This document shows positions 1 through 6,436 of a stretch of DNA of 9,898 bases, piece after piece. How positions within the stretch are numbered: the stretch's first letter is position 1; each line of letters begins with the position of its first letter. The stretch is from Candidatus Aerophobota bacterium. GTDB taxonomy: Bacteria; Aerophobota; Aerophobia; Aerophobales; B3-G15. Below the pieces are notes generated by a model that had not been told where the DNA came from, made no database searches, and saw only the letters and a list, made by a program, of their open reading frames with translations. Position numbers and translations under genes: made by a program. The stretch is from the NCBI GenBank assembly GCA_021163905.1, contig JAGGTG010000239.1, positions 1 through 9,898 of the forward strand, in the 5' to 3' direction.

Positions 1-20
1 TCTAACTTCTCTGCAGCTCG

Positions 21-86
21 GCCTCCGCTTTTTGGCTGTGCTGTACTTTAGTGAAGAGCAAGCTCATCTTCTCGCCAAAAAGAGGC
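21..86. repeat. Interrupted inverted repeat in upstream spacer
   Basis: CTTTTTGGC at 28-36 is perfectly complementary to GCCAAAAAG at 74-82. The stem continues, after a 3-nt bulge (25-27), as GCCT at 21-24 with AGGC at 83-86. The 37-nt loop holds a smaller inverted pair, GAAGA (53-57) and TCTTC (67-71). No convincing reading frame crosses the element: the longest plus frame ends at a TAG at 89-91 and matches no family I recognise. It could be a structured RNA, the 3' end of an upstream transcript, or a dispersed repeat. The pairing is seen directly; any function is unknown. Confidence 0.4.
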
Positions 87-160
87 TTCCTTAGGGATAC
101 TCAGAGAGCCTTTGAGAGGAATATTGTGGAAAAAGTGTCCCAATTTCAAGAAACGCCAGT

Positions 161-189
161 TTGACTAGTATAACTAATTTCTTTATAAT
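161..189 (+). promoter_or_regulatory. Sigma70-type promoter of the transporter operon
   Basis: The -35 box TTGACT (161-166) matches consensus at 5 of 6 positions. The -10 box TATAAT (184-189) matches at all 6, and the spacer is exactly 17 nt. Transcription would begin near 196, giving a leader of about 50 nt before the GTG at 249. The box sits in an AT-rich stretch directly upstream of the first gene of the cluster, which is where a promoter is expected. No operator palindrome is evident. Confidence 0.75.
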
Positions 190-236
190 AAAAATAAACT
201 ATTGAGAGACGAGATGAGATAGAATAAAAATGAGAA

Positions 237-242
237 AGGAGG
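237..242 (+). promoter_or_regulatory. Shine-Dalgarno that fixes a GTG start
   Basis: AGGAGG lies 6 nt before the GTG at 249. The out-of-frame ATG at 230-232, just ahead of it, opens a different frame and does not yield a signal peptide. The strong site together with the hydrophobic N-terminus of the GTG frame makes GTG 249 the likely start. Confidence 0.75.
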
Positions 243-248
243 AAGGCG

Positions 249-2006
249 GTGAGAAAAGTAGTATTGGCAATGGTAGTGGGGATAATGCTCATTGGGTTAA
301 CTGGAGCAGCTTCGGTAGGCCAAGTGAAAAACCCAAACACTTTAATTATAGCAGATATTGGAACTGTTGATTCGTTGGATCCTGCCTGGGCGTATGACAC
401 GGCAAGTGCAGCTCGTATCTTCAACATCTATGAGACCCTGATCACCTTTAAGAATGGAAAGACCGATGAATTTGTGCCACTGCTGGCAACCAAGGTTCCT
501 ACAGTTGAAAATGGACTCATATCTCCTGATGGTTTAACCTATACTTTCCCTATTCGTAAAGGAGTCAAGTTTCACAATGGGGAAACTCTTACACCGGAGG
601 ATGTAGAGTACTCCTTTGAGCGGGCAATGGTTCAGGACAGAGATGGGGGACCTGTATGGATGCTTTATGAACCACTTTTAGGAGTCCACGGATCAAGAGA
701 TGAAAAAGGGAACATAGTTGTTAGCTTTAAAGATATAGACAGGGCAATAGAGGTAAAAGGTGATAGTGTAGTTTTCCATTTAAAACAACCCTATCCACCT
801 TTTCTCGCGATACTGGCCAATACCTGGGGTTCTATTGTCAGCAAGAAGTTCTGCGTGGAACACGGGGACTGGCCTGGAACAGCTGAAACCTGGAAAAAGT
901 ACAACAATCCAGAACCCGGAAAAGAAACTCTGCACGGTATCGCCTGTGGAACAGGTCCTTTTAAACTGGAAAGATGGGAACCTGGAGTTGAAACAACACT
1001 TGTCAGATTCGATGGTTACTGGAGAGAACCAGCTAAACTCAAAAGGGTTATATGGAAAATAATCGAGGAGTGGACCACAAGAAAACTAATGTTTCTGGCT
1101 GGAGATGCTGATATAATTTATGTTCCCCGTCAGTATATTAAGGAATTAGAGGGAGTTAAAGGTATAAGAGTGGTTAAAAATCTTCCCAGCCTTGCACTTT
1201 CAGCCCTCTTTTTTAATTTCAAAATAAATCCAGAGGGAAATCCTGATATAGGAAGTGGAAAACTTGATGGAAAGGGAATTCCTCCTGATTTCTTTTCTGA
1301 TAAGGATGTAAGGCTCGGTTTTGCTTATTCCTTTGACTGGAAAACTTATCTGAAAGATGTATTTATGAATGAAGCCGTTCAACCAGTTGGGCCTATCGTA
1401 GAGGGACTACCTTATAGAAATCCAAAACAGGAAACCTACTATTTTGATCCAGAAAAAGCAAAGGAACATTTTAAAAAAGCATGGGGTGGAAAGGTATGGG
1501 AGAAAGGATTTAAGTTCACCATTCTTTACAACAGTGGAAATACCCAGCGAGAAATAGCAGCAAGAATGATCGAGGAAAATGTAGAGGCTCTCAATCCCAA
1601 ATTTAAGATAGAAGTAAGACCGGTAGAATGGGCAACATACCTCAAAGAGCTGGTAAACCACAGATTAACCCTTTTCATAATTGGATGGCTTGCCGATTAT
1701 GCTGATCCTCATAACTTTGTGCATCCTTTCATGCACTCCAAGGGTGATTTCTCTGCCTTCCAGAGTTATAAGAACCCCGTGGTAGATCAGTTAATTGACG
1801 AGGGCATTAAGACTGTGGATCCTAAAAAGAGAAAACAAATCTACTACCAGCTGCAGTGGATATACTACGAGGATGTCCCAAGTGTTCCTCTCTATCAGGC
1901 TTTACTGCGCCACTATGAGAGAGATTGGGTTCATGGATGGTACTACAATCCAATATATCCAGGTGGAGAAATCCAGGGATACCTTTATCCTATTTACAAA
2001 AAGTAG
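249..2006 (+). CDS. Family-5 extracellular solute-binding protein of a Dpp/Opp-type ABC transporter
   Basis: Periplasmic ligand receptor that delivers substrate to the permease encoded downstream. It has 585 residues, somewhat longer than the usual 500-550. Residues 1 to about 22 form a signal peptide (MRK, then a hydrophobic run ending GAAS). There is no lipobox cysteine, so the protein should be soluble in the periplasm. Family hallmarks are LDPAWAYD near residue 43, the GVKFHNGETLTPEDVEYSFE block near 105, GTGPFKLERW at 234-243 and GWLADYADPHNF near 477. The only two cysteines are C202 and C233, which could form a disulfide. It is the first gene behind the promoter and starts with GTG behind AGGAGG. 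Family-5 proteins bind peptides, nickel or, in several thermophiles, oligosaccharides. The downstream epimerase makes a sugar ligand plausible but unproven. Confidence 0.93.
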   Translation: MRKVVLAMVVGIMLIGLTGAASVGQVKNPNTLIIADIGTVDSLDPAWAYDTASAARIFNIYETLITFKNGKTDEFVPLLATKVPTVENGLISPDGLTYTFPIRKGVKFHNGETLTPEDVEYSFERAMVQDRDGGPVWMLYEPLLGVHGSRDEKGNIVVSFKDIDRAIEVKGDSVVFHLKQPYPPFLAILANTWGSIVSKKFCVEHGDWPGTAETWKKYNNPEPGKETLHGIACGTGPFKLERWEPGVETTLVRFDGYWREPAKLKRVIWKIIEEWTTRKLMFLAGDADIIYVPRQYIKELEGVKGIRVVKNLPSLALSALFFNFKINPEGNPDIGSGKLDGKGIPPDFFSDKDVRLGFAYSFDWKTYLKDVFMNEAVQPVGPIVEGLPYRNPKQETYYFDPEKAKEHFKKAWGGKVWEKGFKFTILYNSGNTQREIAARMIEENVEALNPKFKIEVRPVEWATYLKELVNHRLTLFIIGWLADYADPHNFVHPFMHSKGDFSAFQSYKNPVVDQLIDEGIKTVDPKKRKQIYYQLQWIYYEDVPSVPLYQALLRHYERDWVHGWYYNPIYPGGEIQGYLYPIYKK

Positions 2007-2034
2007 TCCCATACTTATCTGAAGAAAAGATACA

Positions 2035-2071
2035 GTGGAAAGCGGGGCCAACTTTTGGCCTCGCTTTCCAC
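2035..2071 (+). promoter_or_regulatory. Intercistronic mRNA hairpin after the binding-protein gene
   Basis: A 15-bp stem pairs 2035-2049 with 2057-2071. It has one G-T pair and a 7-nt loop, or 16 bp if A2050 and T2056 also pair. It begins 28 nt after the binding-protein stop codon. What follows is ACATATAAAG rather than a T run, so it is not a standard intrinsic terminator for plus-strand transcription. Such hairpins between binding-protein and permease genes commonly protect the upstream message from 3' decay or cause partial termination, which raises receptor-to-permease ratios. That role is inferred from position and structure. Confidence 0.7.
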
Positions 2072-2152
2072 ATATAAAGATAAATTGAAATACTTATAAA
2101 AAGAGCCCGGGCATTTCAGAGAATTTATTTTATCCTAAAAGAAGGAATTTAT

Positions 2153-3187
2153 ATGAAGATGACAAACTACATAATAAGAAGACTCCTCTTGATAATCCCT
2201 GTTCTTATAGGCGTTAGTATAATTATATTTATCATTCTCTCTTTATTTTCACCTGAACAACGTGCAGCTGTTTTTGTAACAGACGTAAAGCAACTGCGTA
2301 ATATCCAAAGTGTCATTAAAAAACATGGTCTTGATGCTCCTATCTATGTGCAGTATTTTAGATGGATTGTGGAAGTATTACATGGGAACCTTGGTTGGTC
2401 AAAAACAGCAGAAAGACCAGTTCTTGATGCTTTTTTTTACTTCCTACCAAATACAATTGAACTGGGCCTTTTCTCTGCACCCCTGATAATTCTCATAGGA
2501 ATTTACCTGGGAGAAACATCTGCTGTTTACAGAGACAAACCAATCGATCATTTAAGCAGGATATTTGCCATTGTTGGATGGTCACTTCCATCCTTCTGGC
2601 TTGGTCTTATGCTACTTATGATATTCTATGGATATTTCTCAGGGCTTCTTCCACCAGAGGCACTTGGTGTGCAGGCAAGTCTGGTGGTTAAATCAGGAAA
2701 CTTTGTAAGATTCACCAGAATAAATACCATTGATGCCCTCCTTAATAGAAGATGGTGGATATTCCTGGATGCCCTGCGCCACCTTATTTTACCTGTTATA
2801 ACCTTAACTATTATTGATTGTGCAATGGTGATGAGAATAATGAGGTCAAGTATGCTGGAGGCAATGGGAAAGGGATACATTATAACTGCCAGAGCTAAAG
2901 GTGCAGATGAGCGTACCGTTATTAAAAAACATGCCCGTCGTAATGCCATGATTCCTGTTGTCACTGTATCTGGTTATCTTTTTGCAATGCTGATGAGTGG
3001 GGTGGTTATAACTGAAACTATATTTGATAGGAAAGGACTGGGGTGGTGGTGGGCAAGGGCAGCTATTCAACTTGATATTCCTGCAGTTTTAGGTGCCGTG
3101 CTTTTTAACGGTATTTTGTTTGTCCTTACAAATTTAATTGTTGATCTTCTCTACGCTTACTTTGATCCAAGAGTAAGATTAGGATGA
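2153..3187 (+). CDS. dppB: ABC transporter permease, DppB/OppB type
   Basis: Inner-membrane half of the translocation pore. It has 344 residues and six predicted membrane segments: about 9-31, 101-123, 138-163, 209-229, 266-288 and 309-335. The periplasmic loop after the first segment holds QYFRWIVEVLHGNLGWS, typical of DppB. The cytoplasmic coupling loop at about 242-268 contains ARAKGA followed by a basic stretch and AMIP, as in the DppB version of the EAA motif. The C-terminus FDPRVRLG is also typical. The start is ATG behind GAAGGA (2141-2146), spaced 6 nt; a second ATG two codons later cannot be excluded. Its stop overlaps the start of the next gene in ATGA, so the two pore subunits are probably translationally coupled. 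The symbol denotes the family and not a proven dipeptide substrate. Confidence 0.92.
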   Translation: MKMTNYIIRRLLLIIPVLIGVSIIIFIILSLFSPEQRAAVFVTDVKQLRNIQSVIKKHGLDAPIYVQYFRWIVEVLHGNLGWSKTAERPVLDAFFYFLPNTIELGLFSAPLIILIGIYLGETSAVYRDKPIDHLSRIFAIVGWSLPSFWLGLMLLMIFYGYFSGLLPPEALGVQASLVVKSGNFVRFTRINTIDALLNRRWWIFLDALRHLILPVITLTIIDCAMVMRIMRSSMLEAMGKGYIITARAKGADERTVIKKHARRNAMIPVVTVSGYLFAMLMSGVVITETIFDRKGLGWWWARAAIQLDIPAVLGAVLFNGILFVLTNLIVDLLYAYFDPRVRLG

Positions 3188-4125
3188 GTCCAGAATTACT
3201 TCAAAAAAAAGAAAAAATAAGAAAAAGACTTGAACCGAGAATCAAGGAATTAAAGTTTTCTTTAAGCAGGATAAAAAAAAGTCCTCTTTCTATGGTGGGT
3301 CTTTGCATCATTTTATTCTTTGCCATTATAGCCTTACTGGCACCAGTTATTGCACCACCAAAATACCCTTATGACCCTTACCGGATCCCCAGGTATGGTT
3401 ATAGCGCCACTCCAAAACCTCCAAGCTGGGAACATCCCTTCGGTACAACAGAAGGTCAATACGATATATTTTATGGGGTAATCTGGGGAACCCGCACTGC
3501 TTTTAGAATCGGCTTTATGGTTGTCGGAAGCATTATGGTCATAGGAATTATCCTCGGAAGTTTATCAGGATACTATGGAGGAATAATTGACGAGATAATT
3601 ATGAGGATTGTGGACACATTTATGTCAATACCCACACTTATTCTGGCTATGGCTCTTGTAACTGCACTGGGGCATTCCCTTGATAAGGTAATGATAGCCC
3701 TCATTATAGTTGGATGGCCAAGTTATGCTCGATTAATAAGAGGAGACATTCTTTCTGTAAGAGAGGAAACTTATATTGAAGCTGCAAGAGCTACCGGAGT
3801 TTCTGATTTTGGAATTATCTTTAAACATATTCTTCCCAATGCAATTTACCCTTTACTGATAATGGCATCTCTTGATATAGGAGCTATGGTTTTAACTGCT
3901 GCTGCTTTGAGTTTTCTTGGTCTGGGAGCCCCTATAGGCTATGCCGATTGGGGACAGATGATAAGTTTTGCCCGCAACTGGATAATTGGTCCTCCAGGAA
4001 AACCCCTTGCCTACTGGTATACAGTAACAATACCTGGAATTTTTATTCTTTTATTTGTACTTGGATGGAATTTGCTTGGTGATGCTTTCAGGGATATACT
4101 CGATCCAAAATTAAGAAGAAAGTAA
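3184..4125 (+). CDS. dppC: ABC transporter permease, DppC/OppC type
   Basis: Second inner-membrane pore subunit, 313 residues. A charged N-terminal tail (about 1-33) precedes the first membrane segment (about 36-57). Further segments lie near 108-131, 143-163, 167-185, 222-245 and 281-300. The HPFGTTEGQYDIFYGVIWG block at 84-102 is the DppC signature preceding segment two. The coupling loop is an almost canonical EAA motif, EAARATGVSDFGIIFKHILP at 199-218, which docks onto an ATPase. The C-terminus DAFRDILDPKLRRK is typical. The gene has only a weak ribosome-binding site (AGG directly abutting the ATG), so it probably relies on coupling through the 4-nt overlap with the preceding permease gene. 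Confidence 0.93.
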   Translation: MSPELLQKKEKIRKRLEPRIKELKFSLSRIKKSPLSMVGLCIILFFAIIALLAPVIAPPKYPYDPYRIPRYGYSATPKPPSWEHPFGTTEGQYDIFYGVIWGTRTAFRIGFMVVGSIMVIGIILGSLSGYYGGIIDEIIMRIVDTFMSIPTLILAMALVTALGHSLDKVMIALIIVGWPSYARLIRGDILSVREETYIEAARATGVSDFGIIFKHILPNAIYPLLIMASLDIGAMVLTAAALSFLGLGAPIGYADWGQMISFARNWIIGPPGKPLAYWYTVTIPGIFILLFVLGWNLLGDAFRDILDPKLRRK

Positions 4126-4136
4126 AAGGGAAATTT

Positions 4137-5303
4137 ATGAGCGAGCTTTTAAATGTGCAAGATTTAAAGACCAATTTTTATACTTATGAAGGAGTGGTAA
4201 AAGCACTTGATGAAGTCAGCTTTAAAATAGAAGAAGGCGATACCCTGGGTCTTGTAGGTGAAACTGGATGTGGAAAAAGTGTTACTTCTCTATCTATTAT
4301 GAGACTCATATTCCCTCCAGGAAAAATAGAATCGGGAAAAGTCATATTTAATTTAAAAAATAATTCAAAATCTCGTTATGTAGATCTTCTCAAACAGACA
4401 GAGCACTGGATGCAAATGATCAGGGGAAATGAGATATCAATGATCTTTCAGGAACCATCTTCTGCCCTAAATCCTGTTTATACAGTAGGTGAGCAAATCG
4501 CCGAGAGCTTTTTATTACATCAAAAAAGACAGCTTTACCAGGAAGCAGCCTCCAAAATAGATAAAGAGTTAACAAAGAAAAGGAATTTCTTCATTCAAAG
4601 AATAACACTTAGTATAGAAAAAAAAATGTGTCAGCTGGCTTTAAAGGAAAAAGAGACCTTTATTTTTAAATTTCTCTCACATATTCCTCTTTTAAATATG
4701 CATCTTCATCGGATTAAAAAAATAGCCCTGGATAAATCGGTTGTTCTTTTACGGATGATGGGAGTTCCCAACCCTGAGGGGGTGGTATATAGATACCCTC
4801 ATGAGCTTTCCGGAGGAATGCAACAGCGAGTGGTAATTGCTATAGCTCTTGCCTGTCATCCAAAATTGCTAATAGCCGATGAGCCCACTTCTAATTTAGA
4901 TGTAACAATTCAAGCTCAGATTCTTGATCTAATCAAGGAACTCAAGAAAACAATGAAAGCATCTGTCCTTTTTATATCCCACGATTTAGGAGTGATAGCA
5001 GAGGTCTGCAGGTGGGTAGCAGTAATGTATGCAGGGTGTATATGTGAGCTTGCTACAGTAGAGGAACTTTTTGAAAATCCTTTGCATCCTTACACCAGAG
5101 CTTTACTTAGATCAATACCCAGACCGGGTATTAAAAATCTGGAAAGTATTGAGGGAAATGTTCCTAACCTTGTTAATCCTCCTTCCGGATGTAGATTTCA
5201 TCCTCGCTGCCCAAAAGCAAAAGAAAAATGTACAAGGGTTAAACCAAAAATAAAAAAAGTGGGTAAGGACCACTTTGTAGCCTGTCATTTTTATGGTGAT
5301 TAA
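4137..5303 (+). CDS. dppD: ABC transporter ATPase, DppD/OppD type, with a helical-region insertion
   Basis: Cytoplasmic ATPase that powers the importer with its partner at 5329. Seen directly: Walker A GETGCGKS (41-48), Q-loop Q105 in FQEPSSALNP, signature LSGGMQQR (224-231), Walker B with ADEP and catalytic E249, D-loop SNLD (252-255), and H-loop H282. The C-terminal Dpp/Opp extension contains HPYTRALL and four cysteines (352, 358, 365, 383). At 388 residues it is about 60 longer than usual. The extra lies between the Q-loop and the signature, roughly residues 130-195, and is rich in Lys and Gln and probably helical. All catalytic residues are intact, so the protein should be active. The ATG follows AAGGG (4126-4130), 11 nt after the dppC stop. 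Confidence 0.93.
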   Translation: MSELLNVQDLKTNFYTYEGVVKALDEVSFKIEEGDTLGLVGETGCGKSVTSLSIMRLIFPPGKIESGKVIFNLKNNSKSRYVDLLKQTEHWMQMIRGNEISMIFQEPSSALNPVYTVGEQIAESFLLHQKRQLYQEAASKIDKELTKKRNFFIQRITLSIEKKMCQLALKEKETFIFKFLSHIPLLNMHLHRIKKIALDKSVVLLRMMGVPNPEGVVYRYPHELSGGMQQRVVIAIALACHPKLLIADEPTSNLDVTIQAQILDLIKELKKTMKASVLFISHDLGVIAEVCRWVAVMYAGCICELATVEELFENPLHPYTRALLRSIPRPGIKNLESIEGNVPNLVNPPSGCRFHPRCPKAKEKCTRVKPKIKKVGKDHFVACHFYGD

Positions 5304-5328
5304 TTACAAAAGAGTTGAAGGTTGCTAA

Positions 5329-6375
5329 ATGGAAAAGATTCTGGAAGTTAAGAAGTTAAAAAAATACTACCCCATACTGGGAGGGGTTTTTAAAAAGAAA
5401 ATAGGGGATGTAAAGGCAGTTGATGGAATCGATCTGGAAATAAAAAAGGGGGAATGTCTTGGACTGGTAGGAGAATCAGGTTGTGGTAAGACCACCTTTG
5501 GTAAAACTATTATTCGTCTCCTTGATCCAACAGAGGGGTATATTTTATTTGAAGTTCCCGAGGATGTAAAAAGAAAATTCTTTGAACTTATATCCAGAAA
5601 TTCAAATTCAGCTGAGCTGAATTTGTTGAGAAAAAAATACGATCTTTCTACCTTCAAAGGTAAAAAACTAAAACAGATAAGAAAGAAAATGCAGATAGTA
5701 TTTCAGGATCCATCCTCCTCTCTTAATCCCAGGATGCTGGTAAAAGATATTGTTGGTGAACCTCTAAAAGTCCATGGGTTTAAAAATAATATAGACGAGA
5801 GGGTGCTGGAACTTTTGCAAAAGGTGGGATTAACCGAAGATCACCTTTTTAGATACCCTCATGAGTTCAGTGGAGGACAACGCCAGAGAATTGCAATAGC
5901 AAGAGCTCTTGCTACCAATCCTGATTTTTTAGTACTGGATGAGCCCACATCTGCTCTTGATGTTTCTGTTCAAGCTCAAATTTTAAATCTTCTACAAAAC
6001 CTGCAGAAAGAACTAAATTTAACTTATCTTTTTATCACCCATCATCTTATGGTTGTAGAGTATATAGCAACGAGAATAGCTGTAATGTATCTTGGTAAAA
6101 TAATAGAACTTGCCTCAACTAAGGATATTTTTTCAAAAACAAAACATCCCTACACAAGGGCATTGATCTCTGCTATTCCTCAGCCAGAGGTAAAAGTAGA
6201 GAAAAAAAGGATAATCCTGAAAGGTGATGTGCCAAGTCCTGTTAATCCTCCCCCCGGATGTAGATTCCATCCTCGCTGCCCCTATGCAATTGCAAAATGT
6301 AAAAAAGAGGAGCCAACTCTTAGAGATTTAGGTGGTGGACATCTGGTAGCCTGCCATCGGGCAGATGAGATATAA
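5329..6375 (+). CDS. dppF: ABC transporter ATPase, DppF/OppF type
   Basis: Second cytoplasmic ATPase of the importer, 348 residues. Motifs in order: Walker A GESGCGKT (48-55), Q126 in FQDPSSSLNP, signature FSGGQRQR (180-187), Walker B LVLDEP with E205, D-loop SALD (208-211), and H238. The GGVF/KKKIGDVKAVDG block near 18-33 is typical of DppF/OppF. About 25 to 30 extra residues, with many Lys, Asn and Ser, lie between Walker A and the Q-loop (about 75-113). The C-terminal extension carries GCRFHPRCP and cysteines 311, 317, 324 and 342, with the same spacing as in the preceding ATPase. It starts 25 nt after dppD behind a modest AAGG site. Together the two proteins should form the asymmetric ATPase pair usual for these importers. 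Confidence 0.93.
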   Translation: MEKILEVKKLKKYYPILGGVFKKKIGDVKAVDGIDLEIKKGECLGLVGESGCGKTTFGKTIIRLLDPTEGYILFEVPEDVKRKFFELISRNSNSAELNLLRKKYDLSTFKGKKLKQIRKKMQIVFQDPSSSLNPRMLVKDIVGEPLKVHGFKNNIDERVLELLQKVGLTEDHLFRYPHEFSGGQRQRIAIARALATNPDFLVLDEPTSALDVSVQAQILNLLQNLQKELNLTYLFITHHLMVVEYIATRIAVMYLGKIIELASTKDIFSKTKHPYTRALISAIPQPEVKVEKKRIILKGDVPSPVNPPPGCRFHPRCPYAIAKCKKEEPTLRDLGGGHLVACHRADEI

Positions 6376-6379
6376 ATTT

Positions 6380-6407
6380 TTGATTTTTTGTCAGAATTTG
6401 GTAAAAT
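6380..6407 (+). promoter_or_regulatory. Possible weak internal promoter before the epimerase
   Basis: TTGATT (6380-6385, 4 of 6) and TAAAAT (6402-6407, 5 of 6) are separated by 16 nt in the 61-nt gap between the second ATPase gene and the epimerase. The region is very AT-rich, so chance matches are likely. If real, it would allow the epimerase to be expressed apart from the transporter. Confidence 0.25.
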
Positions 6408-6436
6408 AAAGAAAAATACACAAGGAGGTTAAAAAT

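Noticed and set aside
1..91. Possible 3' end of an upstream gene
   Set aside because: One plus frame is open until TAG at 89-91, but 30 codons with no recognisable motif and an overlapping inverted repeat do not support a gene.
2085..2112. Second promoter before dppB
   Set aside because: TTGAAA and TATAAA are present but only 4 nt apart, and nothing resembling a -10 box lies 16-18 nt after TTGAAA. Read-through from the main promoter is sufficient.
2105..2112. GCCCGGGC palindrome before dppB
   Set aside because: A perfect 8-bp palindrome but without spacing or flanks typical of an operator; it may be chance.
5367..5657. Antisense open frame inside dppF, and similar ones inside other genes (for example 2626-2964 and 7797-8087)
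   Set aside because: They lie wholly within well-supported genes on the other strand and encode nothing recognisable.
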